Source: JAAZMF01 sp036786445 (GTDB lineage Bacteria; Bacillota; Limnochordia; DTU087). From it: DNA of 45,224 bases. The stretch's first letter is position 1. Every line of letters starts with the position of its first letter. The stretch lies in contig DAIQRD010000004.1 in assembly GCA_036786445.1 (NCBI GenBank), positions 1 through 45,224 of the forward strand, given 5' to 3'. Of the stretch, positions 1 to 8,544 are shown one piece after another. The notes beneath the pieces were generated by a model that saw only the letters and a list, made by a program, of their open reading frames with translations, had not been told where the DNA came from and did no database searches. The translations under genes were made by a program, and so were the position numbers.

Positions 1-2
1 TG

Positions 3-1889
3 ATGGGCTCAGATAAGCTGGTGATGCGAGCTGGCAAGCTTGATGCTTTACATCTGATGCGTTCCGAGCGCTTGGAGGAGCGGGTGCTTGCCTTGCAGAA
101 AATAGTGTTGGAGGATCCGACTCTAGATACAATGCCTCGGCCAGACGAGATCCCCACTGCCTTGGAAGAGGTAGAAGAAGCGTTGGCTGATTTACTAGCC
201 CGCCGTACAGTGGAGGAATCCATTGAAAAGAAGATAGCAGAGCGCATGCAAGAGCGCCATGAAGAATACCTCAGGGAGGTCCGCTTGGAGATTCTGAGGG
301 AGGAAAAGGGTCCGGACAATCCCTTTACCCTTAGGAAATATGCCGAACTGGAGAAGCTCGAGCAAAGGAAGTTGTCTGCCTCAATCGGTGAATTTCTTCG
401 ACCTGGCGATTTGTCGGGAGTAGTTGGCCAAGAAAAAGCTGTTAAAGCCATGTTTGCTAAGATTGCTTCTCCCTACCCCCAGCATGTGATCTTATATGGG
501 CCTCCCGGAGTGGGCAAGACAACTGCGGCTCGTCTCATACTTGAGGCTGCGAAGCAGCTTCCCCATACACCTTTTGGACCAGAGGCCCTATTTGTGGAGG
601 TTGATGGCACTACACTGAGATGGGATCCCCGTGAAGTGACTAACCCACTGTTGGGTTCGGTGCATGACCCCATTTACCAAGGAGCAAAGCGGGAGTTGGC
701 GGAAGGGGCTGTACCGGAACCGAAACCCGGCTTGGTCACCGAAGCCCACGGTGGTATTCTCTTTATCGACGAGATAGGCGAGTTAGATCTCATGCTGCAA
801 AACAAGTTGCTTAAAGTATTGGAGGACAAGCGGGTGAGATTTGACTCCTCGTACTACGATCCGACAGATCCCAATGTCCCCAAATATATAAAGAAACTCT
901 TTGAGGAAGGGGCGCCTGCCGATTTCATTCTGATAGGGGCTACTACTCGGGATCCCAGCGAGATTAATCCGGCCCTGCGTTCCCGTTGTGCAGAAGTCTT
1001 CTTTGAACCATTGACTCGCCAGGACATTCAAGCCATAGTGGTGAACGCTGTGGAGCGACTAGATGTCGAGGTGGAACCGTCAGTGGCAGAGGTGATTAGT
1101 GAATATACCATTGAGGGCAGGAAGGCCACGAGTCTGCTAGCGGATTGCTATGGTGTTGCTCTGCAGCGATGTGGCAGTCAAATAGATGGGCAAGAGCCGG
1201 TAATCATCACCCGGGGGGATCTTGAGGAAGTTATTCAGAGCAGTCGGCTTATTCCCTTTGTGACGGCGCAAGCCAACAAAGGCGCGGAGATAGGTAAGAT
1301 TTTGGGCCTGGGTGTTAGGGGATTCCTCGGGTCTATACTGGAGATTGAAGCTATTGCGTTCCCTGCTAAGGCCAAAGACAAAGGTACCATCAGATTCAAC
1401 GAGACAGCTGGCTCCATGGCCAAAGACTCAGTCTTTAACGCGGCTTCAGTGGTGAGACAGCTTACCGGTAAAGAGATTTCCAACTATGACTTGCACATCA
1501 ATGTCATTGGAGGCGGCAACATCGATGGCCCATCAGCAGGCCTAGCCATAGTTCTCGCCCTGGTTTCCGCTGTGGAGGGTATCCCGCTACGCCAAGATAT
1601 CGCCGTTACTGGCGAGATTTCTCTACAAGGGAAAATAAGGCCGGTAGGTGGCATTCAAGAGAAAATCTATGGAGCTAGGCAGGCCGGAGTGCAGCGAGTA
1701 CTCGTACCCATGGAGAATGGGCGGGAGATTCCCAAAGATATTGAGGGTATAGAGATTGTACCTGTAGAGGGTGTTCAGGACGCATGGGAGCTTGTCTTTG
1801 CTCCCCAAGAGTTAGCTGCGGCCTCCCGCTATGAGGAGGAGCTACCACATCTGTCTCGTAGGCAGAACAATCAACGGCTAAGTGGCTGA
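3..1889 (+). CDS. lonC: LonC-type ATP-dependent protease (sporulation-associated Lon family)
   Basis: AAA+ serine protease that unfolds and degrades cytoplasmic proteins; the LonC group is restricted to a subset of endospore formers. Residues 1-130 form a charged helical extension rather than the classical LonA substrate domain. The AAA+ module has Walker A GPPGVGKT at 166-173 and Walker B ILFIDE, and the C-terminal Lon protease domain has Ser511 in DGPSAG and Lys554 in GGIQEK. Their spacing of 43 residues matches the Ser-Lys dyad of E. coli Lon. Length (628 aa) and the long N-terminal extension fit LonC better than LonB (about 550 aa). The ATG lies 3 bases into the window, so an upstream start cannot be excluded. 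It is followed after 18 bases by aroE on the same strand. Confidence 0.88.
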   Translation: MGSDKLVMRAGKLDALHLMRSERLEERVLALQKIVLEDPTLDTMPRPDEIPTALEEVEEALADLLARRTVEESIEKKIAERMQERHEEYLREVRLEILREEKGPDNPFTLRKYAELEKLEQRKLSASIGEFLRPGDLSGVVGQEKAVKAMFAKIASPYPQHVILYGPPGVGKTTAARLILEAAKQLPHTPFGPEALFVEVDGTTLRWDPREVTNPLLGSVHDPIYQGAKRELAEGAVPEPKPGLVTEAHGGILFIDEIGELDLMLQNKLLKVLEDKRVRFDSSYYDPTDPNVPKYIKKLFEEGAPADFILIGATTRDPSEINPALRSRCAEVFFEPLTRQDIQAIVVNAVERLDVEVEPSVAEVISEYTIEGRKATSLLADCYGVALQRCGSQIDGQEPVIITRGDLEEVIQSSRLIPFVTAQANKGAEIGKILGLGVRGFLGSILEIEAIAFPAKAKDKGTIRFNETAGSMAKDSVFNAASVVRQLTGKEISNYDLHINVIGGGNIDGPSAGLAIVLALVSAVEGIPLRQDIAVTGEISLQGKIRPVGGIQEKIYGARQAGVQRVLVPMENGREIPKDIEGIEIVPVEGVQDAWELVFAPQELAAASRYEEELPHLSRRQNNQRLSG

Positions 1890-1907
1890 CCAGGGAGGGG
1901 GAGACAG

Positions 1908-2783
1908 TTGCCTAACCGTCTTGGCCATGGTTTAACTGGCACCACCGGTATTCTAGGTGTCATCGGCGATCCTATCGGTCATAGTCTGTCGCCGGCTATG
2001 CAGAATGCCGCCCTGGGAGCTTTGGAACAAAATTTCATATATGTACCCTTTCGAGTTAGCCCTTCGCGATTACAGGAGGCAATTGGTGGAGTACGGGCTC
2101 TAGGGATACGGGGGATTAATGTTACGATACCTCACAAAGTAGGAGTTATAGATCATCTGGATGAAGTTGACCCCGTTGCCCAGCTGATTGGGGCCATTAA
2201 CACCATCAGTAACGTCGATGGCTGTTTGGTAGGGTATAATACAGATGGTATCGGGTTTCTGCGGTCCCTTGAAGAGGAAGCGGGTAGAGCGCCCCAGGGG
2301 CAAAATGTCACCATCTTGGGAGCCGGCGGTGCTGCCAGGGCTATTGGTTTTCAGTTGGCACTGTCCGGGATCAAAGGGCTAATCTTAGCTAATCGCACAG
2401 AAAGCAGGGCTTTAGCTTTGGCTACGGAAATCCAAGAGAGGACTGGGTGTGTAGCCACGGCAGCTAGTCTCGATGATCTAGCGACGTACCTACCCGCCAC
2501 CGATATATTGATAAATACGACATCCCTGGGGATGTATCCCGAGGTAACATCTACACCGCCGGTGAAAGTGAACCTCTTGCCCCTTACTGCATTGGTGTGC
2601 GACATTGTTTATAATCCCGGGGAGACTATTCTCCTCCAGGAGGCCGGTGCCAGAGGTCTCGCCACCCTGCCGGGCTTAGGTATGTTGGCCTATCAGGGAG
2701 CAGCTTCTCTAGAGATTTGGCTGGGAATCAAGGCACCAATAGATGTCATGAAATCAGCCTTGTGCAGGCAACTAGGGCTTTAG
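1908..2783 (+). CDS. aroE: Shikimate dehydrogenase (NADP+)
   Basis: Reduces 3-dehydroshikimate to shikimate with NADPH in the cytoplasmic chorismate pathway. The N-terminal domain shows the substrate-binding GDPIGHSLSP stretch, the NVTIPHK motif with the catalytic Lys, and NTDG with the conserved Asp. The Rossmann half has GAGGAARA for NADP. Length 291 aa is normal. The start is TTG at 1908, chosen because AGGGAGGGGGA lies just upstream and the conserved GVIGDPIGHS begins 17 residues later. No other aromatic pathway gene is adjacent. It converges with the minus-strand gene ending at 2816. Confidence 0.93.
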   Translation: MPNRLGHGLTGTTGILGVIGDPIGHSLSPAMQNAALGALEQNFIYVPFRVSPSRLQEAIGGVRALGIRGINVTIPHKVGVIDHLDEVDPVAQLIGAINTISNVDGCLVGYNTDGIGFLRSLEEEAGRAPQGQNVTILGAGGAARAIGFQLALSGIKGLILANRTESRALALATEIQERTGCVATAASLDDLATYLPATDILINTTSLGMYPEVTSTPPVKVNLLPLTALVCDIVYNPGETILLQEAGARGLATLPGLGMLAYQGAASLEIWLGIKAPIDVMKSALCRQLGL

Positions 2784-2815
2784 CCAATGCAGGGCTGCAG
2801 GTCGGGGGCCACGAC

Positions 2816-3579
2816 TCATGTAATAGGCGGCTCCCCTTTGAGGGCACCGATCATCTCCATGGCGGTGGTTACCCTTGCCTTCGTGCCATTGATTACCAAA
2901 CCTACACTACCTTCACTGCCACCTACTCCTCCGGCGGATATTTGTACAGCATCTACTCCATAGAGTATAGAAAGTGCCTCTATCTCGGTAATGATATCGG
3001 CACCGGTGACAGGTATCATGCCACAGGGCATGCCTAGAGTTTGATCAAAGACGTGTGTGCCTAGCTGGCGCACAGCCGCATCTACAGAGGGGATCAATTT
3101 CTCCCGAGAAGCAGGAACGATCAGATGGCTACCTCGAGCATACAGCGCACCAAAAGCTACTCCACAGGTTCCCCCATGGGGAGATCCTACTAGTACGCCC
3201 GCCATACCAGTCAAATCTATGGCATTGGCTCCTTTGATAAAAACATCATCACCGGTGAAATCCCCTAGGATCTCTGGCCAAGGCCGGGAGCTTGGCTGCC
3301 CATTTTCGAAGCAAATCGGTGCTAGCCGAGTTTCGCTATCAGTAACAGAATATTCGCCATGGGTCACAATGCCTGCGGTGTAGCGGGCTATGTCTACTGG
3401 TTGCCCTAGGATCTCCTCTGCAATGTAGCCATTGGTAATACCAGTGGCTATGATCAAGCGCCCTTGGTGGCGGGCTTGTTGCACCACGGGCATAGCCGCC
3501 ACGGCTTTGGCGATTAGGCGCTTCCCCTCGGAGACTGTGAGAGAGAACAGGGCTTTTGCCTTGTCAGTGCTTGTAGTCA
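2816..3579 (-). CDS. Conserved hypothetical protein, Gly-rich, possible Rossmann-like enzyme
   Basis: I do not recognise the family with certainty. The 254-residue product is soluble, without signal peptide or membrane segment. It has several motif-like Gly-rich stretches: IIATGITNGYIAEEI near the N-terminus, GDDVFIKGANAIDLTG in the middle, then VGSPHGGTCG, LGMPCGMIP and ISAGGVGGSEGS. This suggests a nucleotide- or CoA-binding alpha/beta enzyme, which is inference from composition only. The start chosen is TTG 3579, because GAAGGGAG lies 7 bases upstream; ATG 3598 opens the same frame but lacks a ribosome binding site. It follows the small gene at 3611-3814 on the same strand and probably forms a two-gene unit with it. 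Confidence 0.75.
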
Positions 3580-3610
3580 ATGGTATTCTCCCTTCCATGA
3601 ACAGGCAGAA

Positions 3611-3814
3611 TTAGTAGTCCATAGATTCAAGATACTGGCGGCAGATATGGTTGCCCTGGCGCTGTGTTTGCACCAAGAGCTCCATGATCTCCTCCTTAAA
3701 TCGCCGGACTAGTTCTTCATCGAAGAGGTTAATCTCCACTGTTTTCAAAAGAACTCCCAACTGCTGGTTCAATTCCCGCTGGGTATCCACGACTGCTTGC
3801 CATTGAGCTTCCAC
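3611..3814 (-). CDS. Small hypothetical helical protein
   Basis: A predicted soluble helical protein of 67 residues, rich in Gln, Glu and Leu, with no recognised family. An AGGAGG element on the minus strand lies 11 bases before GTG 3814 but only 2 bases before TTG 3823, so GTG is preferred. It lies directly upstream of the conserved hypothetical gene ending at 2816, about 30 bases apart, and is divergent from ddl. The good ribosome binding site and codirectional neighbour support a real gene. Its role is unknown. Confidence 0.55.
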   Translation of the reverse strand: MEAQWQAVVDTQRELNQQLGVLLKTVEINLFDEELVRRFKEEIMELLVQTQRQGNHICRQYLESMDY

Positions 3815-3952
3815 AGGTAACAATGCCTCCTACTTCCGTTGGCGGGTATTGCCTCCCGCTAGCTGCTAGCACTGTATTCTACACAGCCATGGAGTAGACC
3901 TGCCCCAGCAATAACCGCAAGGTAATAAGGTGATAATGGAGTACATATAGTA

Positions 3953-3981
3953 TTGAAAGGATTCCTAGAAATAATTATGCT
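3953..3981 (+). promoter_or_regulatory. Candidate sigma-A promoter for ddl
   Basis: TTGAAA (3953-3958) and TATGCT (3976-3981) are separated by 17 bases, giving a start site about 25 bases before ddl. The -35 matches 5 of 6 and the -10 matches 4 of 6 positions. It lies in the 196-base divergent gap between the small minus-strand gene and ddl, in which I see no other clear element. Confidence 0.45.
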
Positions 3982-4010
3982 TTGCGAAGGGAGAGAAAAG
4001 GCCCCTGCCT

Positions 4011-5183
4011 GTGCAGAGGCCTGGCCAGGTGACAGATAAGATCCGAGTGGGTGTTATATTTGGTGGGCGTTCCAGTGAGCATGAGGTCTCACTTACATCG
4101 GCCTCTTGTGTGCTTGAGGCCATAGACAGGTCAAAATACGATGTAGTACCGATTGGAATCACAAAAGCGGGGCAATGGCTAGTGGGAGATGATGTGCTAA
4201 AACTACTATCCTCCCAGGTCCATGGGCTGGAAACTGACATTTACCCAGATACTGCCACCCCTGTATCTTTGCTACCAGTCCCAAGAGAAGGTGGCCTTGT
4301 CTTGGTTGATTCACTTGGGGGAACCCCAAGCTCGGCCCATATGGCTGGGCAGATAGACGTAGTCTTCCCTGTTTTGCATGGTACTTATGGAGAAGATGGT
4401 GCGATCCAGGGCTTGCTTGAATTGGCAGATCTGCCTTATGTTGGGGCTGGGGTAACCGGTTCTGCGGTATCCATGGACAAAGCTATGGCTAAAGCAGTAT
4501 TCACCGCTAGGGGTTTTCCCCAGTTGCCGTACTTGACGATCCTCCGTTCACAGTGGGAAGTTAGTCCGGAGATTGCCCAAAAGGCTGTGGATTCGGAGCT
4601 TGGCTACCCATGCTTTGTGAAACCGGCTTCCTTGGGGTCTAGTGTTGGTATTTCCAAGGTGCGCAGATCAGAAGAGCTTCAGGCCGCGCTGGCCGAAGCC
4701 GCTCGTTACGATCGCAAGTTCGTTGTGGAGAAAGATGCTGGCAACGCTCGTGAAGTGGAATGCGGCGTGCTGGGTAATGACGAGCCCATAGCGTCAACGC
4801 CGGGAGAGATCGTTCCTTCTCGTGAGTTCTACGATTATGTGGCCAAATACCATGATAGCGCTTCAGAGCTGGTTATCCCCGCTAGGGTTTCCCCGGACAC
4901 GACTGAGAGGGTGCAGGAGCTAGCCATTCAAGCCTTTAAGGCCCTGGACTGTGCGGGTATGGCTCGGGTGGACTTCTTTGTGGACAAAACCACGGAGCAA
5001 GTTTATATCAATGAGATCAATACCATACCAGGTTTTACCCCAATCAGCATGTACCCGAAACTGTGGGAAGCCAGTGGGCTACCTTACTCAGAGTTGATCG
5101 ATCGGCTCATTGAATTGGCTTTGGAGCGCCACGGAGATAAGGGACGAAATGTAACCTCTTTTGCGCCTAGGGAGGTTAAATAG
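4011..5183 (+). CDS. ddl: D-alanine--D-alanine ligase
   Basis: ATP-grasp enzyme that joins two D-Ala for peptidoglycan precursor synthesis in the cytoplasm. The sequence shows GGRSSEHEVS at the N-terminus, HGTYGEDG, the SLGSSVG loop, EVECGVLG, and the C-terminal EINTIPGFTPISMYPKLWEASG motif with metal-binding Glu and Asn. At 390 aa it is longer than E. coli DdlB (about 306), as in the longer Firmicutes Ddl and Van-type ligases; ligand specificity (D-Ala against D-Lac or D-Ser) cannot be fixed by eye. GTG 4011 is the first start. GTG 4029, just before DKIRVGVIFGG, is equally plausible. No other van-type gene is adjacent, which favours the housekeeping role. Confidence 0.93.
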   Translation: MQRPGQVTDKIRVGVIFGGRSSEHEVSLTSASCVLEAIDRSKYDVVPIGITKAGQWLVGDDVLKLLSSQVHGLETDIYPDTATPVSLLPVPREGGLVLVDSLGGTPSSAHMAGQIDVVFPVLHGTYGEDGAIQGLLELADLPYVGAGVTGSAVSMDKAMAKAVFTARGFPQLPYLTILRSQWEVSPEIAQKAVDSELGYPCFVKPASLGSSVGISKVRRSEELQAALAEAARYDRKFVVEKDAGNAREVECGVLGNDEPIASTPGEIVPSREFYDYVAKYHDSASELVIPARVSPDTTERVQELAIQAFKALDCAGMARVDFFVDKTTEQVYINEINTIPGFTPISMYPKLWEASGLPYSELIDRLIELALERHGDKGRNVTSFAPREVK

Positions 5184-5246
5184 ATTTCAGATCGATAGAG
5201 AACTAGCTTAACTAACCGGCCAACGGGGCAGAAAGGACCGAGACCA

Positions 5247-5543
5247 ATGTGGAAATCCAATGCGAAGGAACCACGGGTGAGGTTTTGGGGACGGCTTCTG
5301 GTGGGTGCCGCTTCTTTGGGTTTTGTGGGCTGGGCTTGGTTTTTCCATAAACATGTTTGGCAGGTGGCGATTCCTGCCTTTGGATCACCGGAGCCATACC
5401 TAGCGGCACTGAGGCTGCTCTTGGCAAGATATCTGGTAGCCGGAGGTGGGTTGCTTTTGACCTGGTGGGCAGGTTTTGCTTTGGCGCGCTCTCCTGGGGC
5501 CCCTTCGCCTCAGGACAGTACCCACCAGCGGCAGGTGGGCTAG
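5247..5543 (+). CDS. Small membrane protein, hypothetical
   Basis: A 98-residue protein with a basic N-terminus and two probable membrane helices at about residues 15-33 and 55-75, followed by a polar tail. The start is ATG 5247 with a weak GAAAGGACC element upstream. No family is recognised. It sits between ddl and the ABC-F gene on the same strand. No residues suggest catalysis. Support is moderate: reading frame and transmembrane pattern look genuine, but no homologue comes to mind. Confidence 0.5.
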   Translation: MWKSNAKEPRVRFWGRLLVGAASLGFVGWAWFFHKHVWQVAIPAFGSPEPYLAALRLLLARYLVAGGGLLLTWWAGFALARSPGAPSPQDSTHQRQVG

Positions 5544-5619
5544 ATATCAGATACACCTACGATGACTCTCTTGATCATGATATGATGTATATGATAATTC
5601 GTTGGGGGAGTAGTTTCAA

Positions 5620-7530
5620 TTGAGTCTCATACAACTTGAGCAGGTAACCAAATACTTTGGAGATCGGCAGATCCTGGCTGGGATTACCGCTGCCATCCAG
5701 CCCGGAGACAAGTTGGGCTTGGTGGGGTCCAATGGTGCCGGCAAAACCACCTTGCTTTCCCTTATGGTTGAGGAAATCACACCTGACAGCGGTTCGCTCA
5801 ATAAGGCAGCTCGGTGTCGGATTGGATATTTGCCCCAAAGGCCGGCCAGAGCAGGAGAAGTGACCCTAAGGCATCTACTGATGCAGGAACTCACCGAGAT
5901 TGTGGAGATGGCTGATAACATCCGGCAATTGGAGATCAGGATGGCATCGCCAGAGGTATTCCAGGATGAAATCCTGTTAAACGAAGTTATGGGTCGCTAC
6001 AGCCGATTGCAAGAGGAGTTCCGCCATATGGGTGGTTACTCTTATGAAGTCAAGATGAAACAGGTGATCTACGGCTTAGGCTTTGTCAGTGATGATTTAG
6101 GCCGTTCGCTCGCTGAATTCAGCGGAGGAGAGCAGGTAAGAGCTGAACTTGCTAGGCTGCTCTTGGCTGAGCCAGAGCTCTTGCTTCTAGATGAGCCCAC
6201 AAACCATCTTGATATGCAGGCAACAGAGTGGCTGGAAAACTATCTAAAATCCTTGCGCCAAGCAGTTGTGGTGGTTTCCCATGATCGGTATTTTCTCGAT
6301 GTAATCTGTACCAGGATTTGGGAGCTGGATAAGTGTCAGCTATATCAATACCCAGGGAATTTCAGCCAATTTCAGGAGTTGCGACGGGAACGGGTAGCTT
6401 GCCAGCAAAGAGACTATGAGGTGGTTACCGAAGAGGCTCGCAAGCTAGAAGAATATATTGCTCGCTATCGGGCGGGCAACCGGGCCAAACAGGCTCAGAG
6501 CCGAGAGAAGCGTCTGGCTAGGCTGGATTCGGTATCTCGGCCATCTGGTGCGAAAGCTATGCGTTTGGATTTCTCCAATGCGGCACATACCGTGAAACAG
6601 GTGCTGAGAACAGAGCAGTTAGCTGTGGGCTATGATGGTGAAGCACTCCTTAGTGGATTGGATTTGTCGATTCTACGAGGCGAGAGATGGGGCGTGATCG
6701 GTCCCAATGGTGTTGGTAAGAGCACTTTGTTGAAGGTAGTGGCCGGGGAGGAAGTAGCGATTAATGGCTCCTTTCAGTGGGGAGATGGCGTTGTTATTGG
6801 GTATTTCCGCCAAGGCCTTGATGATCTAGATGCAGACAACACTATCCTCGATGAAATGCTAGAGGTGCGCAATCTGCCTGTGGGGCAGATGCGTAGTTTT
6901 CTGGCCAGATTCTTGTTTACAGGGGAGAAAGTGTTTGATCGTGTCAGCACGTTAAGTGGGGGTGAACGCTGTCGTGTTGCATTGGCGAAGCTGCTTCTAA
7001 CCGCCCCCAACGTCTTACTGCTGGATGAACCTACGAATCATCTGGATGTAGTGAGCAGAGAGGCCTTGGAGCAAGCCTTGGCTGATTTTGCTGGGACGAT
7101 GATCTTAGTAACCCATGATCGCTATCTCTTGGACAAGCTGGCAACATCCTTACTTATTTTGGAACCAGGTGTGTACAATATCTACCCAGGAACGTACAGT
7201 GCTTTTCGGGAGCAGGAGAAGAGCCGAGAGCAAGTTACTACCCCGGCCCCAAAGGCTCGTGCTCCCAGGCCGAAAGGCAGCTCTGTTGCCGAGAGGACTG
7301 AGACCCGCTGGAAGAAAGAGCTCCAGGAGCTAGAGGAATTGATTCTCCAGTTGGAGGAGGAGCAAAGTGCTTTCGTTGAGCAAATGGCCGCTCCAGAGAT
7401 TTATGCCGACGGAGCTGCCATCAGGGAAGTCAGTTTGCTCCATCGAGAGGCCTCCCTGGAACTAGAAGGTCTTTATCGAAGGTGGGAACGCCTTGTGAGC
7501 CTGCTGGAAAGCAGGAATCCAAACCCATGA
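5620..7530 (+). CDS. ABC-F family ATPase (ribosome-associated)
   Basis: A cytoplasmic tandem ATPase without membrane domains; ABC-F proteins bind the ribosomal E site and act in translation control or antibiotic protection. It has two ABC cassettes, with Walker A GSNGAGKT near residue 37 and GPNGVGKS near residue 362, signatures SGGEQ and LSGGE, and two LLLDEPTNHLD Walker B motifs. Between them lies the charged P-site tip linker. Residues about 560-630 form a coiled coil resembling the Uup/YdiF-type C-terminal extension. Length is 636 aa. The start is TTG 5620, nine bases after GGGGGAG. Nothing in context points to resistance rather than housekeeping. Confidence 0.92.
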   Translation: MSLIQLEQVTKYFGDRQILAGITAAIQPGDKLGLVGSNGAGKTTLLSLMVEEITPDSGSLNKAARCRIGYLPQRPARAGEVTLRHLLMQELTEIVEMADNIRQLEIRMASPEVFQDEILLNEVMGRYSRLQEEFRHMGGYSYEVKMKQVIYGLGFVSDDLGRSLAEFSGGEQVRAELARLLLAEPELLLLDEPTNHLDMQATEWLENYLKSLRQAVVVVSHDRYFLDVICTRIWELDKCQLYQYPGNFSQFQELRRERVACQQRDYEVVTEEARKLEEYIARYRAGNRAKQAQSREKRLARLDSVSRPSGAKAMRLDFSNAAHTVKQVLRTEQLAVGYDGEALLSGLDLSILRGERWGVIGPNGVGKSTLLKVVAGEEVAINGSFQWGDGVVIGYFRQGLDDLDADNTILDEMLEVRNLPVGQMRSFLARFLFTGEKVFDRVSTLSGGERCRVALAKLLLTAPNVLLLDEPTNHLDVVSREALEQALADFAGTMILVTHDRYLLDKLATSLLILEPGVYNIYPGTYSAFREQEKSREQVTTPAPKARAPRPKGSSVAERTETRWKKELQELEELILQLEEEQSAFVEQMAAPEIYADGAAIREVSLLHREASLELEGLYRRWERLVSLLESRNPNP

Positions 7531-7570
7531 GGCGAAGTAATCTTGCAGTGCTTTCAAAGCCAACCCAAGG

Positions 7571-7592
7571 GCCTTTGGGTCGTCCCAAAGGC
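7571..7592. other. Perfect 9-bp hairpin between ABC-F gene and dnaD-like gene
   Basis: GCCTTTGGG and CCCAAAGGC form a perfect stem around a TCGT loop, with a possible outer CCCAA/TTGGG stem (7564-7568 with 7597-7601). There is no T-run on either side, so it is not a typical intrinsic terminator. It may still end the upstream transcript or structure the leader of the dnaD-like gene. Confidence 0.5.
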
Positions 7593-7653
7593 TCATTTGG
7601 GTACAATCGTGTAGCCAGCCACGTGTAATTGCCTGGGCTTGGGAGGGATGCCG

Positions 7654-8544
7654 ATGGCAAACGAGAATTCCAGGGCTTGGCGGGTGGAAAACCCCCGGTG
7701 GGTTGTGAGTGTGCCCCGGGAACTGCTCACTGTATATCATCGAATAATAGGAAGTCAGGCTGTGTTGGTTTGGCTACATCTACAATGTTGGGAGGAGCAG
7801 AGCTCAGTCCCGGACATTGATACTCTAGTAGCGCAACTGCAGGCGCAAACCGGTTTCCCGCCGGATGCTATCACTTTGGCTTTGCATAAATTGGAACAGT
7901 ATGAACTTGTAGAGATGCAAGAGAGGATTATCAAGTTGTGCTTGCCCCTATCGGAGGAGCAGTTTGCCCTACGTTTTGCCCGGGAGCTAAGAGCTGAACC
8001 CGGGTATCAAGCATTTGGCGAGGTAGGTTTGACCCTTGATACTGCAGTGGAGTCAGTGCCACTTGCGGCTGCGGCATTGGAGGAGACTACTGCGCCACCG
8101 GTAGTTATGGCTGCCGGTAATATGGATGCAACCATTACACTAAACAAGGAAGTGTTTTCCTCTCCCGAAGCTGACCTGCAGGCAGTCCTTGATCTATATC
8201 ATAAGCGCATCGGCCTCATGGGACCAAAGCAACGGGATATACTGCGATTTTGGGTGGAAGAGTCTGGCATGAGTGCGGAAGTTGTGGCTGCGGCCATCGA
8301 TGTTACCGCCCGGAAGGCGGAAAACCCCAGGATTCCATATCTAGTGGGCGTACTGCGCAACTGGTTTAACGATGGTGTTCGCACCTATGCTGAAGCGGTC
8401 AAGAAGTATCCCGAGATTACAGGGGAGGATCAAACCCCTGCCAAAAGCTACGAGGGTTTGCCCAACGCCGGGGCCTACTCCGAGGTCGATAGTGACCTAG
8501 TGCGCAAGTGGAAGGAGCTTTACCCCGATGAGTATAACAGCTAG
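7654..8544 (+). CDS. DnaD-like replication protein
   Basis: Probable primosomal protein that helps load the replicative helicase. Residues 1-100 form a winged-helix DnaD N-terminal-type domain (PRWVVSVPRELL, then a helical region). After an Ala-rich linker, residues about 175-250 match the C-terminal DnaD/DnaB_2 domain, with VLDLYHKRIG and the late YLVGVLRNWFNDG, where the family has a YxxxIxxxW motif. The start is ATG 7654, seven bases after GGGAGGG; TTG 7639 and ATG 7648 are weaker. The stop overlaps the start of the dnaB helicase gene by 17 bases, suggesting translational coupling and a shared role in helicase loading. Confidence 0.85.
   Translation: MANENSRAWRVENPRWVVSVPRELLTVYHRIIGSQAVLVWLHLQCWEEQSSVPDIDTLVAQLQAQTGFPPDAITLALHKLEQYELVEMQERIIKLCLPLSEEQFALRFARELRAEPGYQAFGEVGLTLDTAVESVPLAAAALEETTAPPVVMAAGNMDATITLNKEVFSSPEADLQAVLDLYHKRIGLMGPKQRDILRFWVEESGMSAEVVAAAIDVTARKAENPRIPYLVGVLRNWFNDGVRTYAEAVKKYPEITGEDQTPAKSYEGLPNAGAYSEVDSDLVRKWKELYPDEYNS

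Noticed and set aside
2717..3614. Plus-strand open frames of 60-108 codons opposite the conserved hypothetical gene
   Set aside because: They lack ribosome binding sites, have odd composition, and lie antisense to a better-supported 254-codon gene.
4011..5183. Ddl as part of a vancomycin-type resistance operon
   Set aside because: Length is compatible, but no vanH, vanX or two-component genes are adjacent.
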